From Bacillota bacterium (GTDB lineage: Bacteria; Bacillota; Sulfobacillia; Sulfobacillales; JAIMBI01): DNA of 32,443 nt. The translations under genes were made by a program, and so were the position numbers. The notes beneath the pieces are model-generated. The model saw only the letters and a list, made by a program, of their open reading frames with translations, was not told the DNA's origin and made no database searches. The stretch lies in the NCBI GenBank assembly GCA_021797815.1, contig JAJZYZ010000027.1, positions 1 through 32,443 on the forward strand, read 5' to 3'. The stretch's first letter is position 1, and every line of letters starts with the position of its first letter. Positions 1-7,018 of this stretch are shown here, piece after piece.

Positions 1-98
1 CCGTATTCCCAGACCCGTGATGAAAGTGGGGAATTCCTCATGCTGAAAGTGGGGAATTCCCGATGATGAATCTGGGTATTTTAAGGCTACGTTTTACA
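1..98. mobile_element. End of an IS21-family-like insertion sequence (partial)
   Basis: The 17-nt motif TGAAAGTGGGGAATTCC occurs twice in direct orientation (21-37 and 44-60), and a degenerate third copy follows at about 67-82. Multiple short end repeats of this GTGGGGAATT type are typical of IS21-family termini, where they are transposase-binding sites. The segment stops at 97-98 with CA, the usual terminal dinucleotide of IS21 elements, and the next base begins the 3' part of a CRISPR repeat. The body of the element lies off the left edge, so the family assignment rests on the end repeats and on the istA/istB relics at 475-850. Confidence 0.5.
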
Positions 99-474
99 GG
101 ATCGACCGATGGGTGTCGCAGGCAAGTTGGTGTCGGCGCTGGCTCCCCCGCGTGAGCGGGGATCGACCCGGCCGCAAGCGTCTCTTCTAGCCGCGCGATC
201 GGGCTCCCCCGCGTGAGCGGGGATCGACCCAGCGCGTATTACCCCGGCAGTGTGGCCTTCGAGGCTCCCCCGCGTGAGCGGGGATCGACCCTCTACTAAA
301 GGAGGGGCATTGACGTGGTAGATGGCTCCCCCGCGTGAGCGGGGATCGACCCGTCCACGTCATGCGTTGCGCGAGCCACCGGGTGGCTCCCCCAGGTGAG
401 CCGGGATCGACCGAGCCTCGGTGCCTGGGATCCTGATATGGTCGGGGCTCCCCCGCGTGAGCGGGGATCGACAC
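99..474 (+). CRISPR. Type I-E CRISPR array, 6 repeats plus one truncated repeat
   Basis: Repeats of 29 nt begin GGCTCCCCCGCG and end GGGGATCGACCC, with the CCCCGCG/CGGGG hairpin typical of type I-E. Copies are at 141-169, 202-230, 263-291, 324-352, 385-413 and 446-474. A seventh, truncated copy is at 99-108: only the 3' part GGATCGACC is left. All six spacers (109-140, 170-201, 231-262, 292-323, 353-384, 414-445) are exactly 32 nt. The repeat at 385 carries four substitutions, including the loop-side bases, and the last one ends CAC instead of CCC. This decay marks the right side as the leader-distal end, so the leader and newest spacers would be to the left, where the IS end now lies. No cas genes are present in the window. 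Transcription from the original leader is probably lost. Confidence 0.95.
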
Positions 475-690
475 GGCGATACCGTGGCCGTCGTGCGGGG
501 CGGCGTCCATCCGTTCACCGCCTGGAGCGGCCAATCCGCGACGGTGCTGTTCGACAGCCGGAACGCGTTGGCCCTGGCCCGTGCCACACCAGACGACATC
601 CCCGGAAACCCCCGGTTCCTCGACTTCGCCCGGTTCCACGGGTTTGACCTGCATGACGCAGAAGTGCACCGGGCGCAGACGACAGCGTGA
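475..690 (+). pseudogene. istA (IS21 transposase) internal fragment
   Basis: An open frame with strong G/C third-position bias runs from the end of the last CRISPR repeat to a TGA at 688-690. The translation contains ATVLFDSRNALALAR followed by NPRFLDFARFHGF and HRAQT. This resembles the IstA integrase-core stretch in which a 'LYDN.K..VL' strand is followed by 'NP.F.DFA..YGF' and 'YRAQTKGK'. Both ends are missing: there is no N-terminal HTH, and the frame is broken just where KGKVE would be expected. It has no start codon of its own and no RBS. The assignment is from remembered family motifs, so an unrelated gene fragment is possible. Confidence 0.5.
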
Positions 691-724
691 GCGCGGTACT
701 ACTCCTCTTTCGTCATCTTCATGT

Positions 725-850
725 CTGCAGATGGCGACCGCAATGATCGACCGCCTCGCCCATCACGGGCATCTCCGCCTCTTCGACGGCGATAGCTACC
801 GCATGACTCACGCGCTCATGAAAGAATCGAGGACGTCCAACCGCCCGGCG
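725..850 (+). pseudogene. istB (IS21 helper ATPase) C-terminal fragment
   Basis: In the frame starting at 731 the translation reads MATAMIDRLAHHGHL followed by FDGDSYRMTHALMK. This is the characteristic C-terminus of IstB/IS21 helper ATPases (A.A..DRL.HH......G.SYR). The P-loop and DnaA-like core are absent, so only a tail of about 35-40 residues survives. It follows the istA fragment in the expected istA-istB order and orientation, which indicates one IS21-family element with a large internal deletion. The frame stays open well past the usual end of IstB, so I cannot place the original stop. Confidence 0.65.
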
Positions 851-935
851 AGTCTAGCGGAACGGGGGTTAATCGCTGGCCTCGTCACTTCCTCGTTACG
901 GCCGGAAACCGGGTCCAGGAGGTGTCAGGGAGCGT

Positions 936-970
936 CGGAAGTCATGGGGGAATTTTTCTGCGGCACGTGG
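936..970. repeat. IS21-like end repeat of the decayed element
   Basis: The stretch ATGGGGGAATTTTTCTG at 944-960 resembles the GTGGGGAATT end repeats seen at 21-60 and the GGGGAATTTTT repeats found downstream of istB in many IS21 elements. It lies in the expected position after the istB tail. The outer boundary of the relic, somewhere between here and about 1030, cannot be defined from sequence alone. Confidence 0.35.
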
Positions 971-1035
971 CCGGTTCTGGGGTTCTCGGAGGGCATAACG
1001 GAGGCTCACAACCATTGCTGCACTTCATATTTTTA

Positions 1036-1111
1036 TGGAGCTGGCGAAGGGACTTGAACCCCCAACCGCCTGATTACAAATCAGGTGCTCTACCAATTGA
1101 GCTACGCCAGC
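1036..1111 (-). tRNA. tRNA-Thr (anticodon TGT)
   Basis: On the minus strand the gene runs from GCTGGCG at 1111-1105 to an encoded CCA at 1038-1036. The acceptor stem GCTGGCG/CGCCAGC is perfect. The D-arm carries the invariant AGCTCAATTGGTAGAGC. The anticodon stem CCTGA/TCAGG holds the loop TTTGTAA with anticodon TGT (codon ACA, Thr). The T-arm contains GGTTCAAGTCC. A likely extended -10 promoter (TGCTAAAAT, core complementary to 1127-1132) lies just upstream. Confidence 0.95.
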
Positions 1112-1126
1112 TTGAAGTGAAAATTT

Positions 1127-1135
1127 ATTTTAGCA
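1127..1135 (-). promoter_or_regulatory. Extended -10 promoter for tRNA-Thr
   Basis: Read on the minus strand this is TGCTAAAAT, an extended -10 box (TG-N-TAAAAT) about 16 nt before the tRNA 5' end, inside an unusually AT-rich patch. No clear -35 box is seen, which is acceptable for an extended -10 promoter. Confidence 0.4.
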
Positions 1136-1258
1136 CAGCTGAGCGCGTATTCTCGGCGCCGTCGGCGGGCGCAAACTTTTCCTTGAAATGTGCGACAGGA
1201 TCTTGTCAGGCTGTTAACGAAACCTTAGGAATCGCTGTGCCGTTTTCAAGGAGTGAAT

Positions 1259-2236
1259 ATGAGCACAAAACTGACGGTGGACGAACTAGACCCGGGGCAT
1301 CCTTTGGTCCTTCGGGTCCTTAACAACATTGATCAGGTCATCGTCGGCAAGCGCTCTGTCGCCGAGCGGCTTCTGTGTGCCGTCATCGCTGGCGGACACG
1401 TGTTGCTGGAAGACGTTCCCGGCGTCGGTAAGACGATGCTCGCGAAGACGTTGGCCGCCAGTCTCCATCTCCATTTCTCCCGCGTGCAGTTCACACCGGA
1501 CCTCCTGCCCTCCGACGTGCTGGGCGTGAGCATCTACGATCCGGGCGAGCGTGAGTTCCGTTTCCGTCCCGGCCCGGTGTTTTCGAACCTCATCCTGGCC
1601 GATGAAGTGAACCGCACCTCGCCCCGCACGCAGTCCGCGCTCCTGGAGGTCATGGAAGAGAAGCAGGTCACGATCGACGGCAAGACCTACCCGATGGAAG
1701 AGCCGTTCTGCGTGGTTGCCACGGAAAACCCCATTGAGTACGAGGGGACGTTTCCCTTGCCGGAGGCCCAATTGGACCGTTTTCTCTTCCGCCTGCGCAT
1801 GGGATATCCCGATGCGGAACAGGAGTTCGAGCTCCTGAAATCGCAAAGCCACAATGACCCGTTCTCACAGGTCAATCCGGTCGTGGACCGCGAGCAGATC
1901 CTTCAGCTCCGGCGTGAGTCGCGGGAGGTGGAGGTTCAGGACAACGTGCTCCGCTATCTCGGACACATCGTGGAGCGGACACGCGATCACCAGCGGATAT
2001 ATCTCGGAGCGAGTCCCCGTGCCTCGCTGGCCCTCCTGCACGCGGCTCAGGCCTGGGCGCTCATGCGCGGCCGCCACTACGTGGTGCCGGACGACGTTCG
2101 CCAGCTCGCGCCTGATGTCTTCGCGCATCGGTTGATTCCTCGCGGCGGCAGCCGTCGCGATAGTTTTCAGGTGGTGCAGGACGTGGTGGCCGACATTCTC
2201 CAGAAAGCACCTCCGCCGACCGGCGACGTCCGCTGA
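1259..2236 (+). CDS. MoxR-family AAA+ ATPase
   Basis: A 325-residue AAA+ chaperone-like ATPase. The Walker A motif VPGVGKT is at about residues 53-59. The Walker B stretch LILADEVNR is near 112-119, with catalytic DE at 115-116, and the sensor-1 segment ATENP is at 154-158. The C-terminal lid has the R.G.SPRAS-like element (GASPRASLALL). I chose the ATG at 1259 because AAGGAG sits 5 nt before it; the in-frame GTG at 1253 overlaps that RBS. It is followed two bases after its stop by a DUF58 gene and then a transglutaminase, the classic MoxR/DUF58/TgpA cluster. MoxR proteins of this kind are thought to help mature or assemble cell-envelope or secreted complexes with their VWA/DUF58 partners. 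The exact substrate is unknown. Confidence 0.9.
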   Translation: MSTKLTVDELDPGHPLVLRVLNNIDQVIVGKRSVAERLLCAVIAGGHVLLEDVPGVGKTMLAKTLAASLHLHFSRVQFTPDLLPSDVLGVSIYDPGEREFRFRPGPVFSNLILADEVNRTSPRTQSALLEVMEEKQVTIDGKTYPMEEPFCVVATENPIEYEGTFPLPEAQLDRFLFRLRMGYPDAEQEFELLKSQSHNDPFSQVNPVVDREQILQLRRESREVEVQDNVLRYLGHIVERTRDHQRIYLGASPRASLALLHAAQAWALMRGRHYVVPDDVRQLAPDVFAHRLIPRGGSRRDSFQVVQDVVADILQKAPPPTGDVR

Positions 2237-2238
2237 CC

Positions 2239-3384
2239 ATGGAGGGAGGCGGGCAGGCCCACGGCCAGAGCTGGTGGAGACCCCTCGGGCGGGGGTTCCC
2301 CGTCTACGCCGCCGCCGGGTCGTTTCTGTACGCCTGGGTACAGGGAGGCACGCTGGCGTATCACGTCTTTGGATTTACGCTGGCGCTACTGGTACTGGCC
2401 CTTCTGACCGGCCTCGCGCCGCTCTCGGCCGTCCAGTTGACGCGTCACCTTCCGGGACACCCCGTCGATCACGGCGACACGGTATCTGTCCGACTCGAGG
2501 TCAAACTTCCCCGCTGGTGGCCCTGGGTATATCTGACGGTGTTCGACCAGGTCCCGGAGGGACTCCCCGGCGCGCCCAATGCCGAATTCCTGGTGTTTCC
2601 CTGGTTCCAGCGCCGTCTTGAACTGGAGTACGCCTTACCGGCCGTGAGCCGCGGCGTGTACCGGTTCACTGCTCTTACTCTGGGCACGGGGGATCTTTTC
2701 GGCTTTTTCCGGCGCACGCGTGTCATCGAAACACGGGAAGACCTTGAAGTCTGGCCCCGCCGCATCAGCCTTCATGTGGTCCACGCGCTCCCTCGCGAGT
2801 GGCAGGGGGACCTCAGGCTCGCCATTCTGCAAACCAATGAGTCCAATGAATTACGCTCTATCCGCAACTACGTGCTGGGTGACCGTCTGAACCGCATCCA
2901 CTGGCAGACCACGGCCAAGACCGGGTCCTTCATGGTTAAGCAGTTTGAGCCCCTCACCATCCCCGCACTGTCGGTGGTGGTCGACCAGCCGGGCTCGTTT
3001 ACGGCCCATCAATTCGAGGTGGGCCTGGAAGTGGCCGCCTCCTTTATCGAGTATGGGCTCGACCGGGGGCAGGATGTAGGGCTTGTGATGCTGGGACGCG
3101 ACATGGTGGTGCCGCCCGACAGCGGTCCTGTCCAGCGTTCCCGAATCATGCACGAGCTGGCGTCCGTCCGTTGGCGGTCCGATGCGGTTGAACCGGTGCT
3201 GCGTTTTGCCGGGCCCCAGATTTCGGCCGCCACCGTGCTGGTCACGGGACGCGCGGCGAACGCTGTCCGTGTACGCCAGGCGCACGTGGCTCTCGTTATC
3301 CATGTGGGCCCCCAGGAATCCGTTCCGTCGGTCGAGACCCTGCAGGATCTCCCGCGGGTGCTGAGCTATGGAGGACGCCTGTGA
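2239..3384 (+). CDS. DUF58 domain protein, membrane-anchored
   Basis: A 381-residue protein with two N-terminal hydrophobic segments (about residues 20-35 and 40-62). A beta-rich middle region follows, and then the conserved DUF58 motif SIRNYVLGDRLNRIHW at about 207-222 and KTGSFMVKQFE at about 227-237. DUF58 proteins have a von Willebrand factor A-like fold and are the usual partners of MoxR ATPases. The start ATG at 2239 is 2 nt after the moxR stop, and its 3' end overlaps the next start by 4 nt (GTGA), so the three genes are one translationally coupled operon. It probably works with MoxR at the inner face of the membrane; the function is inferred from context. Confidence 0.88.
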   Translation: MEGGGQAHGQSWWRPLGRGFPVYAAAGSFLYAWVQGGTLAYHVFGFTLALLVLALLTGLAPLSAVQLTRHLPGHPVDHGDTVSVRLEVKLPRWWPWVYLTVFDQVPEGLPGAPNAEFLVFPWFQRRLELEYALPAVSRGVYRFTALTLGTGDLFGFFRRTRVIETREDLEVWPRRISLHVVHALPREWQGDLRLAILQTNESNELRSIRNYVLGDRLNRIHWQTTAKTGSFMVKQFEPLTIPALSVVVDQPGSFTAHQFEVGLEVAASFIEYGLDRGQDVGLVMLGRDMVVPPDSGPVQRSRIMHELASVRWRSDAVEPVLRFAGPQISAATVLVTGRAANAVRVRQAHVALVIHVGPQESVPSVETLQDLPRVLSYGGRL

Positions 3385-5456
3385 GACGGCTTGACTGGGA
3401 GCGGATGGAGCGTCTCGTGCTGGGCGCCTGGCTCACGGCTCTCATCTGGCCCTACACCCATTCGGGAGGCTTCCCGGCTCCGTTCCTGTTGAGCGTGCTG
3501 CCCATCGCGTTCGCGCTGGCCGAGTGGATCCCGGCCGGCTACCTCGTGTTCTTGGTCGATGCAGCCGCCGTGGTGCTGGAGCTCATCATCGAGCGTCCGG
3601 CCGGGCTCACCTCTCTTGCGGCGCTCCACCATCTTCTTTTGGTGCTGGCGGCCGAAAGCCCGGCCGCCTGGGTCAACATGCCAGCTGTAGCCGGACTCCT
3701 TCTTATCCTCATGGCCACGACTCTTGGCTGGCTCGTCTTCCGGCAGGCGGTCACGCGGGCGCGCGTGCTGCTGCTCTTCGTGCTTGGGATCCTCATCCTG
3801 GCCGTCAACCATGTGTACTGGAACCTCTCCGTGGAAGCGCCGCTGGCGGCCTTCCTCCTATTCGGCCTGTGGCTTCTGGCCGAAACCCATCTGGCGGAGG
3901 TGGCCAACCGCAACCCTGAGACGCCCCGGCGGAGCTGGTATCTGTTTGCGGCGGCGCTGGTCGCAGCACCTTTCTGGATAGGGTGGAACGTGCCGGTCGG
4001 TCCGAGCCATGTGCTTCATCCCACCGCCCGTCAGCCGGGCGGGCCGGGCCCGGGATCCGGACCTGGCGGCCAGGGACACCATCCGTCCGTCAATCTGGTG
4101 ACAACCGGCATCGGCATCGGCGACACCAACATCAATCATCCGGTGCAGCCGTCAAACCAGCCGGTCATGGCCGTAACCGGCGCGCCGGAGGCCTCGTACT
4201 GGCAGGTGGCTGTCTATAACCATTTCAACGGCACCAACTGGTCCGCACCGGCAGGCGCCTCCTACCCTTACACGCCGGGCGAATTCAGCCACCAGTTTTT
4301 CCCCGCCGCCATCACCGGTTTTCCGGTGTCTACCTGGGATGTGAGCTTCGCCTTTTTGCTGGGCAGCCAGACCGTGAGCACAGTGGCGTACGCGGGCACG
4401 CCCCTGAAGGTGCTGAACGCGTCTTCCACTGCCCCCGGCACCGTGTACCAGGGACGGGATCAGGTGACGAGCCCCGGATACACCTACTATCAGATGGCCA
4501 TGCTGGTGCCCTCCATCAACTACACCGCCGTCGCCGCCGTGCCGCTCTCCCCGGCACCCGCGAGTCTGGCGACGGATCTTGAGGTGCCATCCAATCTGGC
4601 TCCGGAGGTGAGCGCCCTCGCCCACCAGGTGACTGCCCATGCGTCGGGACCCTGGCAGGCGGCGCAAGAAGTGGCTCAGTACCTCGACACGCACGAGCAT
4701 TACTCATTTCACTTCAAGCCCGGTGGCCCAAACGCCGTGAACCAATTCCTGCTGGTTACGCATCAGGGGTATTGCGATCAGTTCTCAAGCTCGTTTGTCA
4801 TGATGATGAGGACACTGGGCATTCCGGCGCGCTGGGTGGTGGGCTACGCTCCCGGTGCTTTCCAGCCTCATCACCACGATTACGTGATCACGTCGCTTGA
4901 CGCCCACTCGTGGGCCGAAGTTTATGTAAAGCCCTACGGCTGGATCCCCATCGATCCCACCCCCGGTTTTACGTTCGCGGGTGACGGCAGCCAGCCCTCA
5001 ACCTCTCCCGGCCAGTCGCACAGCACGTCGCCTTCGCGGCCGCCCATCGTGCCACCCCTGCACCATCACGGACAGACCCCCAAGAAGACTCCGCTGGTCC
5101 CGGCCATCTGGCCCCTGGTGCTTCTGGCACTCCTGGCGGGAGCGGCGTATCTGCTCACCCGCCGCATCAGGACGGCGCGCTGGTCTATCTTGCGGGAGCG
5201 CGCTCTCTGGCGAATGCTGGTCCAACTGGCGTGGCTGTCCGGTCACCGCCAACCAGAAGGCCGCACGCTGCGCGACGTGTTCCAGGGCCTGCCAGAAGCG
5301 CTCCGGCCGCTGACCCTGCCTTCCGTGCGCATCCTGGAACGGGCCTGGTACGCCGGCGAGAGGGCAGGCGAAGATGAGGTGGAGCGTGCGTTCCAGGACC
5401 TCGCCCGGGCACGCCGAATAGCCGTAGAGACATGGATCCGCCGGCGGGCCAGCTGA
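3381..5456 (+). CDS. TgpA-like membrane transglutaminase
   Basis: A 691-residue protein built as in the TgpA/YebA family. An N-terminal block of roughly six membrane segments (residues 15-215) is followed by a Gly/Pro-rich linker and an extracytoplasmic domain. A transglutaminase core has Cys465 (GYCDQ), His509 (DAHSW) and Asp525 (PIDPTPG). After a Ser/Pro-rich linker comes a final membrane helix (about 572-592) and a cytoplasmic DUF4129-like tail (about 600-685). The catalytic triad is intact, so an active peptidase or transglutaminase outside the membrane is expected. The start is GTG at 3381, overlapping the DUF58 stop. The natural substrate of this family in Bacillota is not established. 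Confidence 0.9.
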   Translation: MRRLDWERMERLVLGAWLTALIWPYTHSGGFPAPFLLSVLPIAFALAEWIPAGYLVFLVDAAAVVLELIIERPAGLTSLAALHHLLLVLAAESPAAWVNMPAVAGLLLILMATTLGWLVFRQAVTRARVLLLFVLGILILAVNHVYWNLSVEAPLAAFLLFGLWLLAETHLAEVANRNPETPRRSWYLFAAALVAAPFWIGWNVPVGPSHVLHPTARQPGGPGPGSGPGGQGHHPSVNLVTTGIGIGDTNINHPVQPSNQPVMAVTGAPEASYWQVAVYNHFNGTNWSAPAGASYPYTPGEFSHQFFPAAITGFPVSTWDVSFAFLLGSQTVSTVAYAGTPLKVLNASSTAPGTVYQGRDQVTSPGYTYYQMAMLVPSINYTAVAAVPLSPAPASLATDLEVPSNLAPEVSALAHQVTAHASGPWQAAQEVAQYLDTHEHYSFHFKPGGPNAVNQFLLVTHQGYCDQFSSSFVMMMRTLGIPARWVVGYAPGAFQPHHHDYVITSLDAHSWAEVYVKPYGWIPIDPTPGFTFAGDGSQPSTSPGQSHSTSPSRPPIVPPLHHHGQTPKKTPLVPAIWPLVLLALLAGAAYLLTRRIRTARWSILRERALWRMLVQLAWLSGHRQPEGRTLRDVFQGLPEALRPLTLPSVRILERAWYAGERAGEDEVERAFQDLARARRIAVETWIRRRAS

Positions 5457-5472
5457 TCCGTTTTCCGCATAG

Positions 5473-5499
5473 GCCGGAGCCGCGTTCCGGGTGTCCGGC
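5473..5499. terminator. Possible bidirectional terminator hairpin
   Basis: In the 44-bp convergent gap between the transglutaminase and sigH, GCCGGA (5473-5478) can pair with TCCGGC (5494-5499). The stem is only 6 bp with a 15-nt loop and no T-run, so this is a weak candidate. Confidence 0.25.
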
Positions 5500-5500
5500 T

Positions 5501-6157
5501 TCAGGAATCCTGGGGGATGCGGTGCCCGCGGGATTCGAGATAGCGTTCAAGCTTCCGCTTGACCCGTTGCAGCGCGTTGTCGATAGACTTCACGTGGCGA
5601 TTTAGGTCGCCCGCAATCTCCTGGTAGCTCCGACCGTCCAGGTAGGACATGAGCACTTTCCACTCCAGGTCGGAAAGAATCTCGCCCATCTTTTCCTCAA
5701 TATCGCCGAACTCTTCGCGATCGATAATGAGGTCTTCCGGATCGGTCACCTTGATGCCCGACAGCACGTCCATCAGGGTGCGGTCGGAGTCCTCTTCGTA
5801 AATCGGCTTGTTGAGAGATACGTATGAGTTCAGGGGAATGTGCTTCTGGCGCGTGGCGGTCTTGATGGCCGTGATGATCTGGCGGGTCACGCATAGTTCC
5901 GCAAACGCGCGGAACGACGCCAGCTTGTCACTGCGAAAGTCCCGAACCGCTTTGTAAAGGCCGATCATGCCTTCTTGGATGATGTCTTCGCGGTCGGCCC
6001 CAATGAGAAAATAGGAACGGGCCTTGGCGCGCACAAAGTTCCGATACTTGTTGATGAGATATTCGAGCGCCTCGGTGCTGCCTTCACGTGCTACCAGAAC
6101 GATATCCTCATCCAGCATCTCGTCGTAGTCCTGAAACCTCCGGGGACTGATGCTCAC
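5501..6157 (-). CDS. sigH: RNA polymerase sigma-H factor (Spo0H)
   Basis: A sigma-70 family factor of 218 residues, closely resembling Bacillus SigH. Region 2 reads NKYRNFVRAKARSYFLIGAD then REDIIQEGMIGLYKAVRDF. It continues with the nearly invariant CVTRQIITAIKTATRQKHIP and the region 4 helix DGRSYQEIAGDLNRHVKSID. SigH directs early stationary-phase and sporulation genes. I place the start at the GTG at 6157-6155: AAGGGGG lies 7 nt upstream, whereas a TTG two codons earlier (6163) touches that RBS. The gene is separated from rlmB by about 110 bp containing its own promoter. Downstream it converges on the moxR operon rather than leading into rpmG-secE-nusG as in Bacillus. Confidence 0.95.
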   Translation of the reverse strand: MSISPRRFQDYDEMLDEDIVLVAREGSTEALEYLINKYRNFVRAKARSYFLIGADREDIIQEGMIGLYKAVRDFRSDKLASFRAFAELCVTRQIITAIKTATRQKHIPLNSYVSLNKPIYEEDSDRTLMDVLSGIKVTDPEDLIIDREEFGDIEEKMGEILSDLEWKVLMSYLDGRSYQEIAGDLNRHVKSIDNALQRVKRKLERYLESRGHRIPQDS

Positions 6158-6223
6158 CGCCAATCCCCCTTCACTTCCGGCTTAACCCACGCTGAGAGAC
6201 TTCCGACCGACGCATTGAATCAT

Positions 6224-6253
6224 ATTATGTGGCCCACCACTTTCACGTGGCAA
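6224..6253 (-). promoter_or_regulatory. Sigma-A promoter for sigH
   Basis: On the minus strand a -35 box TTGCCA (6253-6248) and a -10 box CATAAT (6229-6224) are 18 bp apart. They lie about 67 nt upstream of the sigH start, in the gap after rlmB. This would let sigH be expressed separately from cysS-rlmB. Confidence 0.55.
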
Positions 6254-6268
6254 GTCCCAGTTTGCGCC

Positions 6269-7018
6269 TCAGGGCCGCGCCTGGCGTAGAATTTCAAATA
6301 ACAGAACCGCAGCCGCGGTCCCGACATTGAGAGATTGAATACGGCCTTGCATGGGAAGCCGCACGGTTTCGTCGGCGTGGCGCAACACGAGCGGGCGGAT
6401 CCCGCGGCCCTCGCCACCCAGCACCAGCGCCACCGCTCCCGCCCATCGTACCTCATCGTATAGGAGGTGCCCGTCCGGAACGGCCGCCCAGACAAAGAAT
6501 CCCAGCGTCTTCAGATGCTCAAGGGTACGGGACAGATTCGTAACCTGCACGACCGGCCGCCACGCCAGTGCGCCGGCCGAGGCTTTCATCGCTGCCGGGG
6601 AGAGGGGGGCGCTCTGATGGCGGGGCACGATGACCGCCGAGGCGCCCGCCGCATCAGCCACGCGCACGATGGCGCCGAGATTATGGGGATCCTGCACCCC
6701 ATCCAGCACGATGACCCGTGGATTTTCGACCCCGGCCAGCAGTTCATCAAGCTCGTCCTCGCCGCGGGCCGCCACCGCGGCGACCAGCGCCATCAGACCC
6801 TGGTGGGTCGCGCCGGGCGCCCACTCGTCAAGCCGCCGCCGCGGCACTTCCGAAATCGGAACCCCCGCCTGTCGCGCGCGCCCCAGGAGGGGACGGAGGG
6901 ATGGCGCGCCGGCCACCGTATCCTGCACGTAAAGGCGCGAGAGCGGCAGGCCGGCTCTCAGCGCCTCCAAGACCGGCCGCCGCCCGTAAATGCGCTCCGG
7001 CGCCTCCTCGTCAGCCAC
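6269..7018 (-). CDS. rlmB: 23S rRNA (guanosine-2'-O-)methyltransferase RlmB (TrmH family)
   Basis: A SpoU/TrmH-type 2'-O-ribose methyltransferase of about 249 residues. The N-terminal substrate-binding domain begins IYGRRPVLEALRAG. The knotted SPOUT domain carries all three family motifs: NLGAIVRVADAAGA, LVLGGEGRGI and LPMQGRIQSLNVGTAAAV. The family methylates a guanosine (G2251 in E. coli) in the peptidyl-transferase region of 23S rRNA. Two starts are possible: GTG at 7018, with GGTGA a few bases upstream and an 8-nt overlap with the cysS stop, or GTG at 7027. I prefer 7018 because the second has no RBS. The cysS-rlmB pairing is the standard Firmicutes arrangement. Confidence 0.92.
   Translation of the reverse strand: MADEEAPERIYGRRPVLEALRAGLPLSRLYVQDTVAGAPSLRPLLGRARQAGVPISEVPRRRLDEWAPGATHQGLMALVAAVAARGEDELDELLAGVENPRVIVLDGVQDPHNLGAIVRVADAAGASAVIVPRHQSAPLSPAAMKASAGALAWRPVVQVTNLSRTLEHLKTLGFFVWAAVPDGHLLYDEVRWAGAVALVLGGEGRGIRPLVLRHADETVRLPMQGRIQSLNVGTAAAVLLFEILRQARP

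Noticed and set aside
187-669. Open frames across the CRISPR array on both strands
   Set aside because: The periodic peptides (SIPAHAGEP-type) are translations of the 61-nt repeat-spacer units, not proteins.
1253-1258. GTG start for moxR at 1253
   Set aside because: It overlaps the AAGGAG RBS, which is correctly spaced for the ATG at 1259.
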